DNA from: Cyanosarcina radialis HA8281-LM2
GTDB lineage: Bacteria > Cyanobacteriota > Cyanobacteriia > Cyanobacteriales > CCAP-1448
Reading direction: 5' to 3'
DNA length: 64,000 nucleotides
Assembly (NCBI GenBank): GCA_019359615.1
Contig: JAHHHA010000028.1
Span: forward strand, 1 to 64,000
Part shown: positions 58,949 to 64,000 of the stretch, piece by piece
Layout: the number at the start of each line of letters is the position of its first letter
Numbering within the stretch: the first letter of the stretch is position 1
The notes under the pieces: generated by a model
Databases searched by the model: none
What the model was told of the DNA's origin: nothing
The model's input: only the letters and a program-made list of their open reading frames with translations
Made by a program: the position numbers and the translations under genes

Positions 58949-59821
58949 ATGCTAAAGATTAGAATTTTTGATGTCGATTGTGGCTTTTGTGCGGCGGTTT
59001 ACACGGGCGAGCGCCAGCATATTTTAATTGATTGCGGTTACAATTCTCACAACGGATTTTATCCGACACGATACTTATTTGCTAATTCTATTCGCCACCT
59101 CAAATACTTGATAGTATCGACTTTTAATGAAGGCAGTTTGGCTGGCTTCTACGATTTGATGGGACATTCTTTTAGGAACTACTTCTCAATCGATCGCTTG
59201 CTAGTCAATCCATCCATTAATCAGGAAAGTTTACCCGAACTGATAGTTCGTAATTTTAGGACGCACAGTTCTTTCAAGTTTCTAAGTGAGGCTTGCTACC
59301 GAAGAGATCGTGTAGAACGTACCCTTCGGATTGAGGATATAGAACTTTCTTTTTTCTGGAACAACTATCCAGAATTCCTTGATTTCGCCAATCTCAGTTT
59401 GGTGACTTTTTTGTCTTCTCAAGGGATAAACATCCTCTTTCCAGGAAATTTGAAGGCTGAAGGTTGGCGTAATTTACTACGAAATTCTAGATTTCGCCAA
59501 CAGCTTTCTCAAGTCAACTTATTGGTGGCCTCAAATTATGGACGAGAAGATGGATACTGTTCGGAGGTATTCGACTATTGCCGTCCTGAATTGCTCGTTG
59601 TTACCAACCGAAATCTCGATCGATCTTCTCCCACCGCAATAAGTCAATACGAACGCCAGATGCAAAGATTTCACCAGTCATTAACCCCACAGAGAGTGCT
59701 TACAAATCGTCACAATGGAACGATTACCATTCAACAGTTTGCCAGCAATTACGTAGAGGTGATTACCCAACATCCTAGCAACCGAGTACCCAAATTAAAA
59801 ACTAACTCTATCGGAGGTTAA
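58949..59821 (+). CDS. Degenerate ComEC-like metallo-beta-lactamase-fold protein, copy 2
   Basis: Start at ATG 58949 with GAAGGGATTAAG before it. The 290 residues parallel copy 1 throughout (for example FDVDCGFCAAVYTGERQHILIDCGY, FFWNNYPEFLDFANLSLVTFLS, DGYCSEVFDYCRPELLVVTN). The metal motif is fully lost: STFNEGSLAGF replaces HxHxDHxGG and SNYGREDG replaces HHG. Amino-acid identity to copy 1 is roughly 45-50 percent by eye, with motif decay further advanced. It is followed 11 bp later by three receiver-domain genes, so the operon probably joins these functions. Confidence 0.7.
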   Translation: MLKIRIFDVDCGFCAAVYTGERQHILIDCGYNSHNGFYPTRYLFANSIRHLKYLIVSTFNEGSLAGFYDLMGHSFRNYFSIDRLLVNPSINQESLPELIVRNFRTHSSFKFLSEACYRRDRVERTLRIEDIELSFFWNNYPEFLDFANLSLVTFLSSQGINILFPGNLKAEGWRNLLRNSRFRQQLSQVNLLVASNYGREDGYCSEVFDYCRPELLVVTNRNLDRSSPTAISQYERQMQRFHQSLTPQRVLTNRHNGTITIQQFASNYVEVITQHPSNRVPKLKTNSIGG

Positions 59822-59832
59822 AGTTACAGGCT

Positions 59833-60258
59833 ATGTCTACTCTGAAAAAAATTCTTCTGATTGAAGATAACGATATGTTTCGTTGGCGCTTGCTCCATTT
59901 TTTGGAATCTCAGGGTTATAGCATCCTTGAAGCTGAAGAGGGAGGAAAAGGAATTAAACTTGCTCAAAGCGATCGTCCAGATTTAATTATGTGTGACATC
60001 AATATGCCTCGCCTCAACGGATATGATGTCCTCAAACAGTTACACAAAAGTCAAATAACTGCATCAATTCCATTTATTTTTCTCACCAATAGAGGCGCAG
60101 ATGAATGTAATATTGCTCTCCAAGCTGGTGCTAAAGATTACTTGAGTAAAGCCCTTTCATTTGAACAAATTTTAGAACGAATACGCCCTCATTTAAGAGT
60201 TGTCTATATTGCTGATATCCTCCCACAACCGGATATATTTAATGCCCAAATAAAATGA
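59833..60258 (+). CDS. Single-domain response regulator 1
   Basis: A 141-residue CheY-like receiver. Glu11/Asp12 form the acidic pocket, Asp55 (MCDINMPRLNG) is the phosphorylation site, Thr in FIFLTNRG and Lys in DYLSKAL are the switch residues. A short C-terminal tail (PQPDIFNAQIK) is not an output domain. It overlaps the next receiver by 4 bp. A transfer or adaptor role in a phosphorelay is the usual use of such proteins; no kinase is near. Confidence 0.88.
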   Translation: MSTLKKILLIEDNDMFRWRLLHFLESQGYSILEAEEGGKGIKLAQSDRPDLIMCDINMPRLNGYDVLKQLHKSQITASIPFIFLTNRGADECNIALQAGAKDYLSKALSFEQILERIRPHLRVVYIADILPQPDIFNAQIK

Positions 60259-60650
60259 AAAAAATTTTGGTAGTCGAAGATAATGAATTGGTGCGTAAAT
60301 TTCTCTCTGAGTTTCTGCGATGGCGCAGTTACAAGGTAATTGAAGCTGAAAATGGACTGGAAGGCTGGCGACTGACCCTCGAAGAGGAACCAGATCTCGT
60401 CATTTCTGATATTGATATGCCAGGGTTAAATGGTTACGAACTACTAAAAAAACTTCAGCAAGAGCTTGATGAGTCCATGATTCCAGTTATTTTTCTTTCT
60501 GGTGGAGCAACAGCAGATGCGCGAGATCTGGCGCTCCAGTTAGGAGCCGCAGACTTTTTAAGTAAACCAACTTTACCCGATAAGCTTCTGGAGGTAATTT
60601 CAACGTGTTTGAGGAAGAATGGAGCTTCAAACAAGAGGTTTAAGGAATAA
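60255..60650 (+). CDS. Single-domain response regulator 2
   Basis: A 131-residue receiver with Glu8/Asp9, phosphorylation site Asp52 (ISDIDMPGLNG), Ser in IFLSGG and Lys in FLSKPT. All catalytic residues are present. The segment ATADARDLALQLGAADFLSKP matches that of receiver 1, so the three genes arose by tandem duplication. Starts inside the stop of receiver 1. Confidence 0.88.
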   Translation: MKKILVVEDNELVRKFLSEFLRWRSYKVIEAENGLEGWRLTLEEEPDLVISDIDMPGLNGYELLKKLQQELDESMIPVIFLSGGATADARDLALQLGAADFLSKPTLPDKLLEVISTCLRKNGASNKRFKE

Positions 60651-60653
60651 TAT

Positions 60654-61016
60654 ATGAATAAAATTCTAGTGATTGAGAGCAGCTCGATCTATCGAAATGA
60701 AATTTGCCGAATCCTTCAATTTAAAAATTACCAAGTCATTAAAGCGGAAAATGGGACTGATGGGTTAAACCTAGCTTTAGAAAAACATCCTGATTTAGTT
60801 ATTTGTGATGTCTATACGTCTGACTTAACAGGCTATCAGGTTCTAGAACACTTACGGTCTAATGCTTCCGGGGCCAAGATTCCTTTTATTCTTCTGGGAG
60901 GCAAGACTGACGCTGATAGTTATTCCTGTGCGATGAAACTTGGAGCCTCCGCTTACCTTAGCAAACTTGCACCTCCCGATGAGTTGTTGCAAGTCGTTGC
61001 CACCAATATGAAATAA
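60654..61016 (+). CDS. Single-domain response regulator 3, degenerate acidic pocket
   Basis: A 120-residue receiver whose metal-binding pocket is altered: Glu8-Ser9 (IESSSIYR) replaces the Glu-Asp pair, and the switch Thr/Ser is Gly (ILLGGK). Asp52 (ICDVYTSDLTG) and Lys (AYLSKLAP) remain. It may be an atypical receiver that works without phosphorylation or has weak Mg2+ binding. It follows receiver 2 by 3 bp and has Met at an ATATATG site, with no Shine-Dalgarno, which suggests coupling. Confidence 0.85.
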   Translation: MNKILVIESSSIYRNEICRILQFKNYQVIKAENGTDGLNLALEKHPDLVICDVYTSDLTGYQVLEHLRSNASGAKIPFILLGGKTDADSYSCAMKLGASAYLSKLAPPDELLQVVATNMK

Positions 61017-61062
61017 TCACTTTCAATACACATAAGTCCCCAATTTATCCCATCCTGAATTC

Positions 61063-61344
61063 ATGTCTCACAATCGATTGGAAGCCCATGACAATGGGAC
61101 TAGCATAGATTTCTCAGAGGAGAGACTTGACGCGCTCGTTGAACTCGCAGATGCCATCAGAGAACTGACTGCTAAGTTCGATCGAGTCGAGCAAACGATC
61201 GATATTTATGAATCGAAGCTGCTGCGTACCGAACCCCAAATGCTAGCACTCCAGCAGCAACCGGATTCCGAGACGCTGAAACGGTGGCAGGAGTTCGTCG
61301 AGCGCGTTTCCACGGAACTCAATACTCTAACTCCTCCAGTTTGA
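61063..61344 (+). CDS. Small helical protein of unknown function
   Basis: A 93-residue hydrophilic protein, predicted mostly helical with a coiled-coil stretch EERLDALVELADAIRELTAKFDRVEQTIDIYESKLL (about 19-53). No family is recognised. It lies 46 bp after receiver 3 and 77 bp before the ArsR gene, so it probably belongs to the same transcript as the receivers. Confidence 0.55.
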   Translation: MSHNRLEAHDNGTSIDFSEERLDALVELADAIRELTAKFDRVEQTIDIYESKLLRTEPQMLALQQQPDSETLKRWQEFVERVSTELNTLTPPV

Positions 61345-61421
61345 GTCGGCGTGTTTGTTGTGTGTTTAAACAGCGTAATGTTAATCTAACTGAAAAGCTC
61401 TGAAGATAATCAGATACTCAA

Positions 61422-61742
61422 ATGCCTTTTAAACCCAGCCACTTTAAAGCCGATTTGTTTAAGGTGTTGTCTAATCCGGTCAGGATTCAGATTCTAGATG
61501 CTCTGCGAGTCGGAGAACGCAGCGTGAACGATATTGCGGAGTGGCTGGAAATAGAACCTTCCTCAATATCCCAGCAATTAGCAGTATTGCGGAGTCGTAA
61601 CTTGGTTACTAGCCGCAAGCAGGTTAATTTTGTATTTTACTCCATTCGTGACCCTGCTATTTTCAAGATTCTAGATGCTGCTTTAGAGGTATTTAACAAC
61701 CACTTAGTTGATGTTCGAGATGCTCTCGAAAAGTTGGAATAA
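61422..61742 (+). CDS. ArsR-family regulator resembling Rv0081
   Basis: A 106-residue winged-helix protein with FKVLSNPVRIQILDALRVGERSVNDIAEWLEIEPSSISQQLAVLRSRNLVTSRKQVNFVFYSI. It contains no Cys, so it is not a classical metal sensor. The pattern (FFKxLxxPxRIxIL, SISQQLxVLR, SRRxGNxVxYSI) resembles Rv0081 of Mycobacterium tuberculosis, which in that genome precedes the same six hydrogenase-related genes. Here that cluster is 3.8 kb away on the other strand. It may regulate the cluster or the receiver operon; this is inference from synteny. Confidence 0.85.
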   Translation: MPFKPSHFKADLFKVLSNPVRIQILDALRVGERSVNDIAEWLEIEPSSISQQLAVLRSRNLVTSRKQVNFVFYSIRDPAIFKILDAALEVFNNHLVDVRDALEKLE

Positions 61743-61861
61743 GCTCAAAAATGTTGAATGCTCAATATAACTTTACGTCTTCAGAAATGCTAAAACTAAA
61801 AAGCGCGAAATGTTCGACATAACACTATCCCCTTAAAAGACTCCGAATTAAGGTGAAGATT

Positions 61862-61921
61862 AGAGGCGACAGCAGGAGAAGTGAGTTTTAACTCACCCGC
61901 GTAATGAGTCCTCACCGAAAC
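61862..61921. repeat. Structured repeat, copy 2
   Basis: AGAGGCGAC, hairpin GTGAGT-ttta-ACTCAC, GTAATG, GTCCTC and CACCGAAA. The inner stem G-T-G/C-A-C differs from the GCG/CGC of copies 3-5 with both strands changed, a compensatory pair. It lies in 61743-61999, which holds no gene. Confidence 0.6.
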
Positions 61922-61999
61922 ACAACAACAAGGTGTGAAAATTTTCCAAAGCAATAAACCTGGTGACATAATTTTCTCCTGTCACCTACTGAAACTCGA

Positions 62000-62366
62000 T
62001 TAAAACCTCACAATAATTTCTGCTTGAATCATCCATTCAACGCACCTAACTATTACATCCCCATGACACTTTAAAGGAACGCAATAGCAACTCAACTCCA
62101 CATCCTTTCCCTCTAACATCATTTCCCCAATCCTGACTAACTCATCAAACACCTCATTATGATTTCCTTGCAAACCCGATTTCACATTCGCCCACAACCA
62201 CTGCCTGTATTTTTCGATAACTTCCTCTCTATTTCCCTCTTTCCCGATCGCAAATGGATTGCCCAAAACGCTCTCCCTCAAACCGTAAAACCGATTAGCA
62301 AGGGCCGATATAAATCCGATCTCGACCAACGAACCCAACAAGCTTGCCATTAACAACTCTCAGCAT
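62000..62366 (-). pseudogene. DUF4326 protein gene with an apparent frameshift
   Basis: From ATG 62366 (ribosome site GAGGAG, 7 bp before it) the frame reads MLRVVNGKLVGFVGRDRIYIGP and then stops at 62297. The second frame, open from 62356, continues as ANRFYGLRESVLGNPFAIGKEG...YRQWLWA...LSCYCVPLKCHGDVIVRCVEWMI, the body of DUF4326. Together they give the expected protein of about 118 residues (YIG then NRFYGL, LGNPF, CWC.PLPCHGD). A single extra base in the GGG at 62302-62304 would explain it. It may be a true null or a sequencing error. Family members lie in phage and plasmid accessory regions; the enzymatic function is unproven. Confidence 0.75.
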
Positions 62367-62373
62367 CTTAAAT

Positions 62374-62575
62374 CTCCTCGCTCGCACTACCCTTTTTTTG
62401 TGCGGGGGGAGGCTCCCAAGCAGCGGCAGACAAAAAACACTTCATTACTTCCTTATTCTGCCGCTGCGGTTGTCAAGGGGCTGCGATCCGGCAAAGCTTC
62501 CCACCAAAGGACTTTCTAGCCTCTTGACAATGGGAGTCCCCCGCTATAATGAGATGGCTGCGAGCGAGCGAGGAG
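62374..62575. repeat. Nested inverted-repeat element A (about 200 bp)
   Basis: Four nested pairings: CTCCTCGCTCG/CGAGCGAGGAG (62374-62384 with 62565-62575), GCGGGGG..CTCCCA/TGGGAG.CCCCCGC (62402-62418 with 62531-62544), GCAGCGGCAGA/TCTGCCGCTGC (62420-62430 with 62457-62467) and TTGTCAAGGGGCT/AGCCTCTTGACAA (62470-62482 with 62518-62530). The drawn structure is a cloverleaf-like junction. A second copy at 63139-63336 is about 95 percent identical. It lies directly upstream of the DUF4326 gene. Confidence 0.8.
62524..62550 (+). promoter_or_regulatory. Consensus promoter at the edge of element A
   Basis: TTGACA (62524-62529) and TATAAT (62545-62550), both perfect hexamers, 15 bp apart, which is shorter than usual. 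It points rightward into the structured repeat copies 3 and 4. The identical pair is in element B at 63287-63313. Confidence 0.5.
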
Positions 62576-62616
62576 GCGAGTTTTACTCGCACGGGTAATG
62601 CAGCCTCACCGAAAAC
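62556..62616 (+). repeat. Structured repeat, copy 3
   Basis: Outer stem GGCTGC/GCAGCC (62556-62561 with 62600-62605), inner hairpin GCGAGT-ttt-ACTCGC (62576-62590), loop motif GGTAATG and tail CACCGAAAAC. It begins 6 bp after the TATAAT, so a transcript would start at its 5' edge. Confidence 0.65.
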
Positions 62617-62625
62617 GCCAAGCTA

Positions 62626-62684
62626 GAGGCGCTAGCTAGCGGTAGCGAGTGAAACTCGCCTGGTAATGTCGCCTCACCGAAAAC
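62626..62684 (+). repeat. Structured repeat, copy 4
   Basis: Outer stem GAGGCG/CGCCTC (62626-62631 with 62670-62675), inner hairpin GCGAGT-gaa-ACTCGC, GGTAATG and CACCGAAAAC. The outer stem sequence differs from copy 3 on both sides yet still pairs. The stretch 62685-62780 has further palindromes (GCCTT-tcggg-AAGGC; TCGGT-gcgcg-ACCGA) and no gene. Confidence 0.65.
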
Positions 62685-62780
62685 GTCAAGCTAGAGGGCG
62701 GGGCCTTTCGGGAAGGCGATAACTTGGCGCAGCGCGTTATCGATCGGTGCGCGACCGACAACGCCACGCACGAGCAACGC

Positions 62781-63131
62781 CTAGAACCGCACCACCCGAA
62801 CGACCAAGCCAAACGACTGAGCCAACCGCCACATATGACCAGTGCCAGGACTAGAACCATCCCAGAACAACACCGCATGAGTAGCATAGACAGCCATAGC
62901 CCGATTGCGCCGAAAACCAGCAGAACGACCAAACCGCTCCCACTCGGCTGGAAACCGCCGCACCGGGAAACCACGAGAGAGAGCATATCGCTCGCCCAGC
63001 CTGTCAGCACCCCTAGCACCACCGGAAACCACCTCAACCGCCGAATGCCGGTGCAAGTAAAAATCAAGCCGCTCGGACAACAAGCCATAATCAGCAAAAG
63101 AACGACTGCCAGCCACAATGACGCGCAACAT
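62781..63131 (-). CDS. DUF2493 SLOG-superfamily nucleotide-binding protein (YspA-like)
   Basis: Start at ATG 63131 (MLRVIVAGSRSF), with GCGAGG as ribosome site. The 116 residues have the SLOG hallmarks: VIVAGSRSFADY (nucleotide loop), EVVSGGARGADRLGERYA (GGARGAD motif, about 37-55), FPAEWERFGRSAGFRRNRAMAVYA and VLFWDGSSPGTGHM. SLOG proteins bind nucleotides or nucleotide-derived signals, and YspA/DUF2493 members are proposed sensors in mobile-element conflicts. No partner effector is seen. The gene lies directly downstream of element B and is flanked by repeats on both sides. Confidence 0.88.
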   Translation of the reverse strand: MLRVIVAGSRSFADYGLLSERLDFYLHRHSAVEVVSGGARGADRLGERYALSRGFPVRRFPAEWERFGRSAGFRRNRAMAVYATHAVLFWDGSSPGTGHMWRLAQSFGLVVRVVRF

Positions 63132-63138
63132 ATGAAAA

Positions 63139-63336
63139 CCTCGCTCGCACAACTTTTTTTTGTGCGGGGGGAGGCTCCCAAGCAGCGGCAGACAAAAAAA
63201 CACTTCATTACTTCCTTATCCTGCCGCTGCGGTTGTCAAGGGGCTGCGATCCGGCAAAGCTTCCCACCAAAGAACTTTCTAGCCCCTTGACAATGGGAGT
63301 CCCCCGCTATAATGAGATGGCTGCGAGCGAGCGAGG
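63139..63336. repeat. Nested inverted-repeat element B
   Basis: Second copy of element A with the same four nested pairings; the TTGTCAAGGGGCT/AGCCCCTTGACAA stem is perfect here (one mismatch in A). It starts 8 bp upstream of the SLOG gene start. The pair of elements forms a direct repeat flanking the SLOG gene. Confidence 0.8.
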
Positions 63337-63379
63337 AAGCGAGTTTTACTCGCACGGGTAATGCGGCCTCACCGAAAAC
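63319..63379 (+). repeat. Structured repeat, copy 5
   Basis: Outer stem GGCTGC/GCGGCC (U-G wobble), inner hairpin GCGAGT-ttt-ACTCGC, GGTAATG and CACCGAAAAC, placed as copy 3 relative to element A. It ends 17 bp before the ArdA stop codon. Confidence 0.65.
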
Positions 63380-63396
63380 GCCAAGCTGGGTGAGAG

Positions 63397-63996
63397 TCAT
63401 CGGTGAAAAACGTAGACTTGCCGCTCGCCGACTTCTACCGAGTAGTAGTCACTAATGAATAAATCGCGAGCGATCGCTTCCCAATTGATATAGTTGTCAA
63501 TTCCTAAATTTTCGCTCTGCTGGAGCAAGCCCAATTCTTGCCAAAGCTCTTGGGCAAAATCTGACTCGGTTTCATATTCCCCAGCGTAATTCTCCAAGAA
63601 GCCTTCTTCTTCGGCATCTTTACCTCGATATTGGCAATAAGCAGCGAAAGCGACACCATGCTTCATTAGCATCTCAGCTAAGTTGGCGACTCGCTCTATG
63701 TCTTCGTTTTCTCCAATTTCGATCCCTTCCCAGTTTTCATACCAGTGGATCGCCCATTCCTCAGCGTCTGGTTCCGGCGAAGATGCCAGCATTTGATGAA
63801 TTTCCGACCGGATTGAAGCTGCATCCCGCTCGACATCGATCCAACGCCCGTGTAATTTGCCGTTGTTGTAAGCAGCTAGGCACGCTACATAAATCCTGGG
63901 GGTTGCTTGTGTTAACCGATTTGGGATTTTAGATTTGGGATTTTGGATTGGCTCCGCCTGGAGACGAGCCGATTGAAACCCCTCTTTTTCGGTCAT
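63397..63996 (-). CDS. ardA: ArdA-family antirestriction protein
   Basis: A 199-residue acidic protein that mimics DNA and inhibits type I restriction enzymes. The core starts PRIYVACLAAYNNGKLHGRWID (about 33-54), then EEWAIHWYENWEG, HGVAFAAYCQYRG and ENYAGEYESEDFAQEL-like and INWEAIARDLFISDYYSV segments, all characteristic of ArdA. High Asp/Glu content fits DNA mimicry. The first 30 residues (EPIQNPKSKIPN) are encoded by a heptamer repeat and are likely not native; no other ATG is available before the core. ArdA is typical of conjugative plasmids and ICEs. Confidence 0.9.
   Translation of the reverse strand: MTEKEGFQSARLQAEPIQNPKSKIPNRLTQATPRIYVACLAAYNNGKLHGRWIDVERDAASIRSEIHQMLASSPEPDAEEWAIHWYENWEGIEIGENEDIERVANLAEMLMKHGVAFAAYCQYRGKDAEEEGFLENYAGEYETESDFAQELWQELGLLQQSENLGIDNYINWEAIARDLFISDYYSVEVGERQVYVFHR
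63919..63950. repeat. Heptamer repeat inside the ardA 5' end
   Basis: GATTTTGG/GATTTAG-type units followed by GGCTCCGCC, the same block found at 16070-16110. The repeat is translated in the ardA frame as part of the leader. Confidence 0.7.
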
Positions 63997-64000
63997 TTTC

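Noticed and set aside
62690-62780. Integron attC site
   Set aside because: GATAAC...GTTATC palindromic text looks suggestive, but the RYYYAAC/GTTRRRY core boxes and their spacing are not present.
62636-63208. 190-residue minus-strand frame starting MKCFFVCRC
   Set aside because: It overlaps the SLOG gene in another frame, and its opening lies in element B. The start with a ribosome-like site also occurs in element A, so a leader peptide cannot be fully excluded, but there is no conservation evidence.
1-64000. CRISPR array
   Set aside because: No regularly spaced 25-40 bp direct repeats with unique spacers were seen; the heptamers and nested palindromes are different.
1-64000. tRNA or rRNA genes
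   Set aside because: No cloverleaf with conserved T-loop GGTTCRANTCC in context or rRNA-like stretch was recognised.

Overview
The window looks like a cyanobacterial metal-resistance region with mobile-element signatures. The HIP1-type octamer GCGATCGC is dense throughout, short tandem heptamers typical of cyanobacteria (CCAAAAT/TTTTGGA type) recur, and many genes have cyanobacterial relatives (ZiaA/ZiaR, CoaT, NrsD, CopM, IsiB). The genus cannot be fixed from the sequence alone. A truncated cation-efflux gene at the left edge, several decayed gene fragments and an ArdA antirestriction gene at the right edge suggest a plasmid or an integrated mobile region.

Layout. 0-5 kb: zinc-type P-type ATPase with a divergent SmtB/ZiaR repressor, a broken nickel-exporter copy with its operator, and an MscS channel. 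5.5-7.1 kb: a cobalamin riboswitch in front of a CbtB-like protein and an unrecognised Ig-like membrane protein. 7.2-21 kb: copper and heavy-metal functions (CopB-type ATPase, metal-site lipoproteins, an RND pump, a separate adaptor protein, a multicopper oxidase), with Rpn and Uma2 nuclease-family genes between. 22-29.4 kb: flavodoxin, a two-gene SbnA-like synthase/exporter operon, a secreted repeat protein and a second RND pump. 29.5-41 kb: a DUF5615/DUF433 toxin-antitoxin-like pair, a TVP38/DUF3105/beta-propeller set behind a MerR operator, an NrsD-like nickel exporter, CoaT, a decayed response regulator with an intact histidine kinase, and small membrane proteins. 41.7-48.2 kb: copper handling (PepSY protein, Cys-rich storage protein, CopM-like DUF305 protein, Atx1-like chaperone, CopA, twin cupredoxin, MerR).

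50.3-57.6 kb encodes six subunits of a complex-I-like, hydrogenase-related membrane complex whose large subunit lacks the Ni-Fe cysteines. From memory its gene order is that of Rv0082-Rv0087 of Mycobacterium tuberculosis, and an Rv0081-like ArsR gene lies nearby at 61.4 kb. Between them are two paralogous, probably inactive metallo-beta-lactamase-fold proteins and three tandem single-domain response regulators. 61.8-64 kb is a cassette-like stretch (DUF4326, SLOG/DUF2493, ArdA) with large nested inverted repeats and a covarying structured repeat.

How it works together. Four P1B ATPases of different motif classes, two RND pumps, one MFS exporter and several periplasmic copper proteins would cover Zn/Cd, Cu, Co and Ni. 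Three operator types appear to tie them together: a TTTCAT-N5-TTTCAT direct repeat at nine places (CopR-like), MerR-type promoters with 19-20 bp spacers (oxidase, chaperone/CopA, MerR gene, SbnA-like operon), and a C6-T-G6 palindrome at both nickel-exporter copies (InrS-like). Regulatory assignments are inferred from sequence pattern only.
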